Part shown: piece after piece, positions 17,100-25,295 of the stretch
Layout of the letters: every line of letters starts with the position of its first letter
Numbering within the stretch: position 1 is the first letter of the stretch
Origin: Sphingomonadaceae bacterium
Lineage (GTDB): Bacteria > Pseudomonadota > Alphaproteobacteria > Sphingomonadales > Sphingomonadaceae
DNA length: 51,367 bases
NCBI GenBank assembly: GCA_025359685.1
Contig: JANYEY010000007.1
Span: 1 to 51,367, forward strand
Direction: 5' to 3'
The notes under the pieces: generated by a model
Seen by the model: only the letters and a program-made list of their open reading frames with translations
What the model was told of the DNA's origin: nothing
The model's database searches: none
Position numbers and translations under genes: made by a program

Positions 17100-17180
17100 T
17101 TCCGTGGCAATCCCCTGATCCGCACTTGTCGGCGGACCTGCCTTGTAGCTACCTGTAGCGGTCAAAGGGAAGGGACTGCG

Positions 17181-17762
17181 ATGGAATCGGTCTATGCACT
17201 GGGGCTGGGCTACCTGCTGGGGTCGAGCCCCTTCGGTCTGATCCTGACCCGGTTGTTCGGGGCAGGGGACCTGCGCAGCATCGGCTCGGGCAGCATCGGG
17301 GCAACCAATGTGCTGCGCACGGGCCGCAAGGGCCTCGCCGCCGGAACGCTGCTGCTTGATGCGGGCAAAGGCGCGCTGGCGGTGTGGTTGACCGCGCAGT
17401 GGTGGCCGCTGGCCGCGCCGATTGCGGCATTCGGGGCGATTGTCGGGCACTGCTTCCCCGTCTGGCTGGGGTTCAAGGGCGGCAAGGGCGTGGCCACCGC
17501 GCTGGGGATCGCGCTCGCCTTGTCGTGGCCGGTCGCGCTGATCTGCGCGGCGGTGTGGCTGGTGGTGTTCGCGATTTCGCGAATTTCCTCGCTCGGCGGG
17601 ATGACGGCAACGCTGGCCGGGCCCATTGCGGCCTGGGCGCTTGGCCGGGCCGAGCTGATCCTGCCGCTTGCCGGAATCGCGCTGGTGGTGCTGTGGCGCC
17701 ACCGCGCCAACATCGCCCGGCTGCGCGCCGGGACCGAACCGCGCGTCGGTCAGAAAGTCTGA
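17181..17762 (+). CDS. plsY: glycerol-3-phosphate acyltransferase PlsY
   Basis: The 193-residue integral membrane protein transfers acyl from acyl-phosphate to glycerol-3-phosphate, the first step of phospholipid synthesis. The three PlsY motifs are visible: GYLLGSSPFGLILTR with GSGSIGATNVLR, GHCFPVWLGFKGGKGVATALG, and the C-terminal VLWRHRANIARLRAGTEP. At least five hydrophobic helices are present. An AAGGGAAGGGA ribosome-binding site sits just before the ATG at 17181; the open frame extends upstream over murI antisense and was rejected. dprA starts eight bases after its stop. Confidence 0.95.
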   Translation: MESVYALGLGYLLGSSPFGLILTRLFGAGDLRSIGSGSIGATNVLRTGRKGLAAGTLLLDAGKGALAVWLTAQWWPLAAPIAAFGAIVGHCFPVWLGFKGGKGVATALGIALALSWPVALICAAVWLVVFAISRISSLGGMTATLAGPIAAWALGRAELILPLAGIALVVLWRHRANIARLRAGTEPRVGQKV

Positions 17763-17770
17763 CCCGCGCC

Positions 17771-18856
17771 GTGCTGACGCAGGACGAAGCCTTTGCCCGC
17801 ATTCGCCTGCTGCGTTCGCCCAACATTGGCCCGGTCAGCTATCGTCAGCTGCTGCGGCGCTTTGGCGATGCGAAGGCCGCGCTGGATGCGCTGCCCGATC
17901 TCGCCGCGCGCGGCGGCACGCCGTACCGCGCCGCCAGCGCCGACCGGGTCAGTGCAGAGATTGCCGCCGCCCGCGCGGCCAAGGCGCGCTACCTGTTTCA
18001 CGACGATCCCGATTATCCGGCCTTGCTGGGTGAGCTCGACAGCGCCCCGCCGATCCTCACCTGGCGCGGCGATCTCGCCTTGGGCAAGCGGCCCACGGTG
18101 GCGATCGTCGGCGCCCGCAATGCCTCGGCCGCGGCGGTCAAGCTGGCCCGCCAGTTCGCGCACGAACTGGCCGAGGCGGGCTATGTGGTGGTCTCGGGCC
18201 TCGCTCGCGGGATCGACGGTGCGGCGCATCAGGCGGCGCTTGATGGCGGCACCATCGCCGTGATCGCCAGCGGGATCGACATTGCCTACCCGCCCGAACA
18301 CGCCGACCTGCAGGAAGCGATCGCCAGCAAGGGTCTGCTGCTCGCCGAGCAACCCCCCGGCACCGATCCGCTGGCGCGGCACTTCCCCGCGCGCAACCGG
18401 ATCATCGCTGGTCTTGCTGCGGGCACGCTGGTGGTGGAAGCCGCGCCCAAGTCAGGCTCGCTGATCACCGCGCGGCTGGCGGGAGAGGCGGGGCGCGAGG
18501 TAATGGCGGTGCCCGGCTCCCCGCTGGAGGCGCGCGCGCAAGGCTGCAACCAGCTGATCCGCGAAGGCGCGGTGCTGGTCCAATGCGCGGCTGATGTGAT
18601 CGAGCTGATCGAAGGCTTCAACGGCCAGCCGCGCTCCACCTTCCGCGAAACCGCAGCGGACTTTGAAGCGCTGCCCGATGACCTCGATGATGCGGTGCCC
18701 GATATTGCTTCCCTCTTGACCATGGCCCCGGTCGCGGTGGATGAACTGATCCGGCAGAGCGGGGCGAGCGGGGCCGCGGTGCAGCTTGCGCTACTCGAGC
18801 TGGAACTGGGCGGCGGACTGGTGCGCCACGCCGGCGGACGGATCAGCCGCGCCTGA
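17771..18856 (+). CDS. dprA: DNA processing protein DprA
   Basis: The 361-residue protein loads RecA onto incoming single-stranded DNA during transformation. The N-terminal helical part is followed by a Rossmann-like DprA core: VAIVGARNASAAAV, VVSGLARGIDGAAHQAAL, GTIAVIASGIDIAYPPEH, FPARNRIIAGLA and PKSGSLITARLA, all conserved. The C-terminal 60 residues form a winged-helix-like domain (DIASLLTMAPVAVDELIRQSG). The start is GTG at 17771, chosen by the beginning of homology. It is coupled to plsY upstream, a common alphaproteobacterial neighbour. Whether this strain is competent cannot be judged from the window. Confidence 0.94.
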   Translation: MLTQDEAFARIRLLRSPNIGPVSYRQLLRRFGDAKAALDALPDLAARGGTPYRAASADRVSAEIAAARAAKARYLFHDDPDYPALLGELDSAPPILTWRGDLALGKRPTVAIVGARNASAAAVKLARQFAHELAEAGYVVVSGLARGIDGAAHQAALDGGTIAVIASGIDIAYPPEHADLQEAIASKGLLLAEQPPGTDPLARHFPARNRIIAGLAAGTLVVEAAPKSGSLITARLAGEAGREVMAVPGSPLEARAQGCNQLIREGAVLVQCAADVIELIEGFNGQPRSTFRETAADFEALPDDLDDAVPDIASLLTMAPVAVDELIRQSGASGAAVQLALLELELGGGLVRHAGGRISRA

Positions 18857-18870
18857 TTGGGGAGGGGACC

Positions 18871-19221
18871 ATGAACACGTTTCCGTCACGGATGTTTCGC
18901 TGGGCAGCGATCTATGGGGTGATCGTGCTGGTGCCGCTGTACTTCACGCCGCTGCCGCCGATGGGCGCAGAGGTGTTCCTCGGCTTTGTCGGCCTTGCGT
19001 TGGTGTTCCAGGCGGTGTTCTGGATGATCGGCAGCGATCCCGCCAAGTACCGCCCGCTAATGCCGATCGCGGTGGCAGAGAAGCTCGTATTCGGCGTGCC
19101 GTGCCTGTCGCTGTGGGCCAGCGGCTATCCGGTCAACCCGCCGGTCGCCTTGTTCGCGTGCATCGATCTGGCGCTGGGGCTGGGGTTCTTTATCGCGTGG
19201 CAGCGCACGCCGATTACCTGA
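18871..19221 (+). CDS. small four-helix membrane protein, unknown function
   Basis: The 116-residue protein has four hydrophobic segments: AAIYGVIVLVPLYF, VFLGFVGLALVFQAVFWMIG, LVFGVPCLSLWASG, and LFACIDLALGLGFFIAW. No motif with known chemistry is visible. A GGGGAGGGG-like ribosome-binding site lies just before the ATG, 14 bases after dprA, so it may be co-transcribed with plsY-dprA. It looks like a conserved integral membrane protein of unknown role. Confidence 0.75.
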   Translation: MNTFPSRMFRWAAIYGVIVLVPLYFTPLPPMGAEVFLGFVGLALVFQAVFWMIGSDPAKYRPLMPIAVAEKLVFGVPCLSLWASGYPVNPPVALFACIDLALGLGFFIAWQRTPIT

Positions 19222-19225
19222 AGCG

Positions 19226-19783
19226 TCAATCGCTGCGGTCGCACGGCGGCGCATCCTCGCCCGGCTTGCAGATCACCGAGCCGGTCAGCACCGCATCGCT
19301 CCACAGCAGATCATCGGCTGTCGGCACGCTGCGAAACGCGACCTGGCGGACCAGCATGTCGCGTTCGCCTGCGACCACCAGCATAACGAAGGTTTCGGGC
19401 TTGCCGGTGGAAGCAAGACCCGGGCAATCGGCCTCGATCTGCGCGGCGGGGCGGCCCGATACGGTCAGCGCGCGTGGCTCGGTGACCTGTGCACCGGGAC
19501 AGGCTTGGACCATGTTGCGCCCGATCAGCCGGGTAAAGTCTGCCGGGGTAATCTGCGCCGGGAGCCCGGCAAACCACTGGGTGGTGACCATCCGCGACCA
19601 GCGCTCGACGCTTTCGCCGCGCGGAACTTCCTCGCGGATTGATTGCTCGGCATTGGCGGCGTGAAAGCCGACGGCAAAATCGGGCAGGCTCGGCCCTTCG
19701 AGCCGGTCATGCCCGACGGGGTCGGCCAGCGCCGCACCTGAGATCAGCACCGCCATTGCCGCCAGCACTCTTGAACGCATCAT
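19226..19783 (-). CDS. secreted protein of unknown function
   Basis: The 185-residue protein has a clear signal peptide (MMRSRVLAAMAVLISGAALA, cut before DP). The mature part holds cysteines in ACPGAQ, ADCPGL, SVICKPG and APPCDRSD, consistent with disulfides in the periplasm. No known domain was recognised. Two adjacent ATG codons occur (19783 and 19780). It converges on the small membrane protein gene and is divergent from topA, 82 bases away. Confidence 0.7.
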   Translation of the reverse strand: MMRSRVLAAMAVLISGAALADPVGHDRLEGPSLPDFAVGFHAANAEQSIREEVPRGESVERWSRMVTTQWFAGLPAQITPADFTRLIGRNMVQACPGAQVTEPRALTVSGRPAAQIEADCPGLASTGKPETFVMLVVAGERDMLVRQVAFRSVPTADDLLWSDAVLTGSVICKPGEDAPPCDRSD

Positions 19784-19865
19784 TGCACCAACCCCTCTTG
19801 ACGGCAGCCAAACCCAGCCGCCACCCTCGCGCGTACGTATACGCGTAAGGATTGCAACACCCATC

Positions 19866-22451
19866 ATGCAGCTTGTCATCGTTGAATCGCCCGCCAAGGC
19901 CAAGACCATCGAGAAGTACCTCGGCAAGGACTACATGGTCCTCGCCTCTTACGGCCACGTGCGCGACCTGCCGCCCAAGGACGGGTCGGTGCGCCCCGAC
20001 GAAGAGTTTGCGATGGACTGGGAGGTCTATGGCGACAAGGCGCGGCAGGTGAAGGCGATCACCGATGCGGCCAAGGCCGCCGACCGCCTGATCCTCGCAA
20101 CCGACCCTGACCGCGAAGGCGAGGCAATCTCGTGGCACGTGCGCGAACTGCTCGCCAAGAAGAAGGCGCTGCCCAAGGAGGTTGAGCGGGTCACCTTCAA
20201 CGCGATCACCAAGGAGGTGATCCTTGAGGCGATGAAGCACCCGCGCGAGCTCGATCAGGACCTGATCGATGCCTATCTTGCGCGCCGCGCGCTCGATTAC
20301 CTGTTCGGCTTCACGCTTTCGCCGGTGCTGTGGCGCAAACTGCCCGGGGCCAAGAGCGCGGGCCGCGTGCAATCGGTCGCGCTGCGGCTGATCTGCGAGC
20401 GCGAGCGTGAGATCGAACTGTTCCGCGCCGATGAATACTGGTCGGTGCTGGCCAAGCTGGAGCATCTGGGCACCGAGTTCCCGGCGCGGCTGGTCAAGTT
20501 CGAAGGGCAGAAGCTCGACAAGTTGAGCCTGGGCAATGAAGGCTCGGCTGCGCGCGCCAAGGCCGCAGTCGAAGCGGCGACTTTCCGGGTCGAAGAGGTT
20601 GAAACCAAACCAACCCGGCGCAATCCCTATCCCCCGTTCACCACCTCGACGCTGCAGATGGAAGCCTCACGCAAGCTCGGCTTCTCGGCCAGCCACACCA
20701 TGCGGGTGGCGCAATCGATGTATGAAGCGGGAGCGATTACCTACATGCGCACCGACGGCGTCCAGATGGACTCCAGCGCCATTTCCGCTGCCCGCGTGAC
20801 CATCACAGAGCGCTACAAGAATGGCCACTACTTGCCTGAAAAACCGCGCATTTATGAAACCAAAGCCAAGAACGCGCAGGAAGCCCACGAAGCCATTCGC
20901 CCGACCGAGTTTTCGCGCGACAAGTTCGGCAGCGGCGACGAGGGGAAGCTTTACGAGCTGATCTGGAAGCGCGCGATCGCCAGCCAGATGGCCTCTGCCG
21001 TGATCGAACGGACCAGCGTGACCTTGCGTGAAGGCACTGGCCAGCACGAGCTGCGAGCCAGCGGCCAGGTGGTCAAGTTCCCCGGCTTCCTCGCGGTTTA
21101 TGATGAAAGCCTCGACCAGAAGAGCGATGCCGACGACGATGAAAACGCGATGCTGCCAGTGCTGAATAGCGGCGACACCCCGGCCAAGCGCGCGGTCGAG
21201 GCCAATCAGCACTTCACCCAGCCGCCGCCGCGCTTTTCCGAAGCGACCCTGGTCAAGCGGCTCGAGGAACTGGGCATCGGACGGCCGTCCACGTACGCCT
21301 CGACCATTCAGGTGCTCAAGGACCGCAATTACGTCCGCACCGAGAAGAACCGCTTCTTCGCGGAGGAGAGCGGCCGCTTGCTGACCGCCTTCCTCGAACG
21401 CTTCTTCCCGCGTTACGTCGCTTATGAATTCACGGCCGGGATGGAGGACGAACTCGACGTCGTCTCCGATGGGCGCGAGAACTGGAAGGAGCTGCTCGCC
21501 AAGTTCTGGAAGGATTTCAAACCCAAGAGCGACGAAGTGATGGAGCGCAAACCGAGCGAGGTTACCGAGGCGCTCGACGAATTCCTGTCCGACTACCTGT
21601 TCCCGCCAACTGACGACGGCACCGATCCGCGGATCTGCCCGCAATGTCTGATCGATCACCGCGAGGGCGGACGGCTTGCGCTGCGTGGCGGGCGGTTCGG
21701 GGCGTTCGTCGCCTGCTCGAACTATCCCGAGTGCAAATACACCCGCAAATTCGCGCAGCCCGGCGGCGAAGGTGCGGCCGAGGATGGCGAAATCGGCAAG
21801 CACCCCGAAACGGGCGAGCCGATCATGCGCAAGGCCGGGCGCTTTGGCCCCTACATCCAGATGGGCGAGGGCAAGGAAGCCGCGCGCAGCTCAATCCCCA
21901 AAGACATGGCCGAACTGTTGGGGGGCGACCTCGCGCTCGACTGGGCGGTCAAGCTCATCAGTCTGCCGCGCGAAGTCGGGATTCATCCAGAGAGCGGCGA
22001 GAAAATCACTGCATCCATAGGACGTTACGGGCCTTATCTGGCGCACAACGGCAAGTATGCCAAGCTGCGCAGCACCGCCGAGGTGTTCGAAACCGGCATG
22101 AATAGCGCGGTCGCCAAGCTCGCCGAAGCAGCGGCTGGCGGAGGCCGGGGCGCGCGTGCCGCGGTCGAACCGCTCAACACCTTCGGCCCGCATCCCGAAA
22201 GCGGGGGCGAGATGAAGCTGATGGCTGGGCGTTATGGGCCTTATGTGACCGATGGCACCACCAACGCCACCCTGCCGCGCGACCAGAAGCCCGAAGATCT
22301 GACCATGGAACAGGCGATCACCCTGATCACCGAACGCGCCGCCAAGGGTCCGTCGAAGGGCAAACCCAAACGCGCGGCCGCCAAGAAGGCTCCGGCCAAG
22401 AAGAAGGCGGCCCCGAAGAAGAAGGCAGCGGCGAAGAAGGCGGCTGAGTAA
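19866..22451 (+). CDS. topA: DNA topoisomerase I
   Basis: This 861-residue type IA topoisomerase relaxes negative supercoils. The TOPRIM domain opens with LVIVESPAKAKTIEKYLG and includes ATDPDREGEAISWH with the acidic metal ligands. The catalytic Tyr is in AITYMRTDGVQM; most homologues have S where this has G after RTD. A zinc-ribbon-like module (ICPQC, then CSNYPEC) lies near residue 590. Three C-terminal repeats follow, each HPE(T/S)G followed by GR(F/Y)GPY. The lysine- and alanine-rich tail probably grips DNA. The TAA stop shares one base with the ATG of a 59-residue gene. Confidence 0.96.
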   Translation: MQLVIVESPAKAKTIEKYLGKDYMVLASYGHVRDLPPKDGSVRPDEEFAMDWEVYGDKARQVKAITDAAKAADRLILATDPDREGEAISWHVRELLAKKKALPKEVERVTFNAITKEVILEAMKHPRELDQDLIDAYLARRALDYLFGFTLSPVLWRKLPGAKSAGRVQSVALRLICEREREIELFRADEYWSVLAKLEHLGTEFPARLVKFEGQKLDKLSLGNEGSAARAKAAVEAATFRVEEVETKPTRRNPYPPFTTSTLQMEASRKLGFSASHTMRVAQSMYEAGAITYMRTDGVQMDSSAISAARVTITERYKNGHYLPEKPRIYETKAKNAQEAHEAIRPTEFSRDKFGSGDEGKLYELIWKRAIASQMASAVIERTSVTLREGTGQHELRASGQVVKFPGFLAVYDESLDQKSDADDDENAMLPVLNSGDTPAKRAVEANQHFTQPPPRFSEATLVKRLEELGIGRPSTYASTIQVLKDRNYVRTEKNRFFAEESGRLLTAFLERFFPRYVAYEFTAGMEDELDVVSDGRENWKELLAKFWKDFKPKSDEVMERKPSEVTEALDEFLSDYLFPPTDDGTDPRICPQCLIDHREGGRLALRGGRFGAFVACSNYPECKYTRKFAQPGGEGAAEDGEIGKHPETGEPIMRKAGRFGPYIQMGEGKEAARSSIPKDMAELLGGDLALDWAVKLISLPREVGIHPESGEKITASIGRYGPYLAHNGKYAKLRSTAEVFETGMNSAVAKLAEAAAGGGRGARAAVEPLNTFGPHPESGGEMKLMAGRYGPYVTDGTTNATLPRDQKPEDLTMEQAITLITERAAKGPSKGKPKRAAAKKAPAKKKAAPKKKAAAKKAAE

Positions 22452-22630
22452 TGGCCGAAATATTCACCAAACACCGCCAACCCTGGAAAGCCGAAGAGGT
22501 CGCCAAGCTGCGCACGCTTGCGGGCAAGGGCAAGGGGCTCAAGGAAATCGCCAAGGCGCTGAACCGCAGCGAGGAATCGACCAAGGAACGCGCGAAGATC
22601 GACGGGATCGGGATCGCGAAGCTGCGTTAG
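22451..22630 (+). CDS. 59-residue protein coupled to topA, HTH-like
   Basis: The reading begins ATG at the last base of the topA stop (TAATG) and ends at TAG 22628-22630. The product is 59 residues, basic, starting MAEIFTKHRQPWKAEEVAKL. The segment KGLKEIAKALNRSEESTKERA has the spacing of a helix-turn-helix, as in small Myb/SANT-like or sigma-region-4-like proteins. The codons follow the GC-rich third-position pattern of the genome. The tight overlap implies coupling to topA. No function can be given; DNA binding is a guess from the helix pattern. Confidence 0.72.
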   Translation: MAEIFTKHRQPWKAEEVAKLRTLAGKGKGLKEIAKALNRSEESTKERAKIDGIGIAKLR

Positions 22631-22633
22631 CAC

Positions 22634-23557
22634 CTACTTTACCCAGTCCAGCCCGATCTCCTCGTAGATTTCCTTGTCATCGCTCCAGTTCTCTTCGACC
22701 CTGACGTGGAGGAACAGGTGGACCTTCACGCCCAGCAGTTCGGTGAGTTCCTTGCGCGCGGTTTCGCCAATCGACTTCAGCTTTGAGCCGCCTTTGCCGA
22801 GCACGATGCCCTTCTGGCTGTCGCGCGCGATCACGATCTGCTGGTGGATTTCGACCGATCCGTCGGGGCGGTGGGTGTAGCTTTCGGGGCGGACTGCACT
22901 GTCATAGGGCAGTTCGTCGTGGAGCTGGCGGTAGAGCTGCTCGCGGGTGATTTCGCAGGCGAGCAGCCGCTCGCTGGCGTTGGAGACCTGGTCTTCGGGG
23001 TAGTGCCACGCGCCTTCGGGCATCAGTTCCGCCAGACGCGTCTTGAGTTCGGGCACCCCGTCGCCGGTCAGCGCGGAGATGAAGAACACCTCGTCAAACG
23101 CGGCCTGTCCTTCATCGTTCGTCCCGGCGAGCGCCTGCGCGGCGATCAGCAGCGGTTCCTTGGCCACTTCATCGACCTTGTTGAGCACCAGGATCTTGCG
23201 CTCGCGCCGGTGCTCCAAGTCCTCCAAAATAGGATCGAGGTAGTCGAGCCGCTTCTTTCGGCCATCGACCACCAGCAGGATCGCATCGGCCTCTTGCGCG
23301 CCCTCCCACGCGGCGGCGACCATCGCGCGGTCAAGCCGGCGTTTGGGCGCGAACAGGCCGGGGGTATCGGCGAGGATAATTTGCGTCTGCCCTTCCAGCG
23401 CAATCCCCATCAGCCGCGCGCGGGTGGTCTGCGCCTTGGCACTGACGATGGCGACCTTCTGACCCACAAGCGCGTTGACCAGCGTCGATTTGCCCGCATT
23501 GGGCGCGCCGAGGACGGCAACCAGGCCACAGTGGGGGGATTCGGTGGGTTCAGTCAT
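22634..23557 (-). CDS. era: GTPase Era
   Basis: The 307-residue protein is needed for 30S subunit maturation and binds the 3' end of 16S rRNA. The G1 loop GAPNAGKST, G3 ADTPG and G4 NKVD are all seen in the N-terminal GTPase domain. The C-terminal KH domain contains VIARDSQKGIVLGKGGSKLKSIGE. It is the last gene of a leftward lepB-rnc-era group. Its stop lies three bases from that of the small gene after topA, so the two units converge with no room for a separate terminator. Confidence 0.97.
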   Translation of the reverse strand: MTEPTESPHCGLVAVLGAPNAGKSTLVNALVGQKVAIVSAKAQTTRARLMGIALEGQTQIILADTPGLFAPKRRLDRAMVAAAWEGAQEADAILLVVDGRKKRLDYLDPILEDLEHRRERKILVLNKVDEVAKEPLLIAAQALAGTNDEGQAAFDEVFFISALTGDGVPELKTRLAELMPEGAWHYPEDQVSNASERLLACEITREQLYRQLHDELPYDSAVRPESYTHRPDGSVEIHQQIVIARDSQKGIVLGKGGSKLKSIGETARKELTELLGVKVHLFLHVRVEENWSDDKEIYEEIGLDWVK

Positions 23558-23608
23558 TGGCCCCCAATACCGACTTCGCGGGGCTTGTCTAAGGACTGAC
23601 TGTAGCGG

Positions 23609-24277
23609 TTAGCCAAACTTACGCATGAATTCCTCGGCCGCCGCAGTCTCTGCCTCGCGCATCGAGGTGCCGGTGGCCTCTGCCGCGCCTACGCCGGGCA
23701 CTTCGACCGAAACCAAGAACCGCGCCGCGTGGTCGGGGCCCGAGCGTTCGACCAGGCGGTAATCTGGGCCCTTGCGGCGGTTGCCCGCGGCCCATTCCTG
23801 CAGCGCCGACTTGGGATGCTTCGATTGTCCGGCCTGGCCCGACACGGCATCGGCCCACAGCCGCCGGACCATCGTGGCGGTAGAGTGGTATCCGCGGGTG
23901 ACGAAGCTGGCGCCGATCAGCGCCTCCATCACGTCGCCCAGGATGTTGTCGCTGTCATGTCCGCCATCGTCGCGCGCCTGCTTGCCCAGCCGCATGTATT
24001 TGCCAAGATCGATGTTGCGGGCGACGCTGGCGCAAGTCGCGCGGCTAACCAGCGCGTTGAGCCGCTGCGACAGTTTGCCTTCATCCGAAGCATCGAGCTG
24101 GAACAGCCACTCGGCGATGACCAGCCCGAGCATCCGGTCACCCAGGAATTCGAGCCGCTGATAATCGCGCGCGGCCCCGGTGCTGCCGTGCGTCAGTGCT
24201 TCAAGCCACAGGCTATCGTCCGCGATTGGCTGTCCGGCCAGCGCGGTGAGGAATTCCTTGGTGGCCCGATCGAGCAC
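23609..24277 (-). CDS. rnc: ribonuclease III
   Basis: This 222-residue double-stranded RNA endonuclease matures rRNA precursors. The RNase III signature RLEFLGDRMLGLVIAEWL contains the catalytic Glu and Asp. GDVMEALIGASF supplies the second metal-binding pair. The C-terminal dsRNA-binding domain includes PKSALQEWAAGNRRKGPDY and TGTSMREAETAAAEEFMRKF. It lies six bases after the lepB stop, and era follows 51 bases on, the usual alphaproteobacterial order, though without an acpS or pdxJ gene upstream here. Confidence 0.97.
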   Translation of the reverse strand: MLDRATKEFLTALAGQPIADDSLWLEALTHGSTGAARDYQRLEFLGDRMLGLVIAEWLFQLDASDEGKLSQRLNALVSRATCASVARNIDLGKYMRLGKQARDDGGHDSDNILGDVMEALIGASFVTRGYHSTATMVRRLWADAVSGQAGQSKHPKSALQEWAAGNRRKGPDYRLVERSGPDHAARFLVSVEVPGVGAAEATGTSMREAETAAAEEFMRKFG

Positions 24278-24283
24278 CAGAGT

Positions 24284-25141
24284 TCAGAACGTGCCGCCAA
24301 GCCGGTTCCACCGCGCGGCGGTGAACCAGGTCCAGGGCTTGAGCCATTCGGCGCCGCCATCGGTCGACCACATCATCACCGTGGCGCGGCCCAGCAGGTT
24401 GTCGATCGGAACCAGCCCGATCCCGCCATCGGGGCTGGCCGGATAGCGGCTGTCTTCCGAATTGTCGCGGTTGTCGCCCATCAGGAACACCGAGCCTTCG
24501 GGCACGACCACCGGGTCGGTGGTATCCTTGGGGTTGCTGTTGTTGAGATCGAGCACGTCGTAGCTCTTGCCGCCGGGCAGGGTCTCGGTGAAGCGCGGGT
24601 AGCGGCACACGTCGGCACCGTCGGCACGCTTAGCCATGAACTGGCTGGAATAACAGCGGGTGTTGGGGCTGACTGCCACCTCAAAGTCAGAAATGCGGAC
24701 CTTGGGCACTGGGACGTTGTTCAGCACCAGCTGGCCGTCCTTCATCTGCACCGTATCGCCGGGCAGGCCGATCACGCGCTTGATCCAGTCTTCCTCGAAG
24801 TGCGCCGGGGCCTTGAACACCACCACATCGCCGCGCGCCGGATTGGAGGCGAGCACGCGCTGTTCGGGGAGCAGCGGCACGCCGAACGGGAGCGAGCGGC
24901 GCGAGACACCGTAAGGCCATTTGGCGAGCAACAGATAGTCCCCATTAAGCAGGCGCGGCAGCATCGATTCGCTGGGGATGTAGAACGGTGCGAAGACGAA
25001 GCTGCGGAACAGCACCACCGCAATGCCCAGCTTGAGCACGAAGACGGGGAACGAATCCTCTTTCTTCGACGGCTTGGCGGGCTTGGCTTCGGGAACCTCA
25101 GCCGCGGGCATTTCGTTGTTTTCAAGTGTGGTGTCGGTCAT
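24284..25141 (-). CDS. lepB: signal peptidase I
   Basis: The 285-residue membrane protease removes Sec and Tat signal peptides. The catalytic Ser is in IPSESMLPRL and the general-base Lys is in DWIKRVIGLPGD. The C-terminal box VFLMGDNRDNSEDSRY is conserved. One transmembrane segment (FVLKLGIAVVLFRSFVFAPFYI) follows a Pro/Ala/Lys-rich cytoplasmic N-terminus. The ATG at 25141 (MTDTTLENNEM) was chosen over an upstream reading of eight residues. It heads the lepB-rnc-era unit and is divergent from pgi; a palindrome at 25188-25209 lies between them. Confidence 0.95.
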   Translation of the reverse strand: MTDTTLENNEMPAAEVPEAKPAKPSKKEDSFPVFVLKLGIAVVLFRSFVFAPFYIPSESMLPRLLNGDYLLLAKWPYGVSRRSLPFGVPLLPEQRVLASNPARGDVVVFKAPAHFEEDWIKRVIGLPGDTVQMKDGQLVLNNVPVPKVRISDFEVAVSPNTRCYSSQFMAKRADGADVCRYPRFTETLPGGKSYDVLDLNNSNPKDTTDPVVVPEGSVFLMGDNRDNSEDSRYPASPDGGIGLVPIDNLLGRATVMMWSTDGGAEWLKPWTWFTAARWNRLGGTF

Positions 25142-25187
25142 CGGCTCGTTCCTTGCCCACGCCACTGCGGGCTCGTCAAGTCTTATG

Positions 25188-25209
25188 GTGTGCTATATGA
25201 ATAACACAC
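25188..25209. promoter_or_regulatory. candidate operator between lepB and pgi
   Basis: A 22-base imperfect palindrome, GTGTG at one end and CACAC at the other, with TAT and ATA inside; 8 of 11 pairs match. It is unusually AT-rich for the region, and the form resembles operators of GntR-type regulators. It may also contain a -10 element (TATATG). No cognate regulator is in the window. Confidence 0.35.
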
Positions 25210-25295
25210 TAACGCACCCATGCATACGATTTCCCCACTTGGCCGCATGGCGGAGGGGGGGCATAACGCGCGGCGGGCCTTACAGGAGTGATTAC

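Noticed and set aside
16320..17180. N-terminal extension of plsY
   Set aside because: The sequence is antisense to murI, and a strong ribosome-binding site precedes the ATG at 17181.
23729..25204. 491-residue plus-strand open frame
   Set aside because: It covers rnc and lepB in reverse, both of which have clear catalytic motifs on the minus strand.
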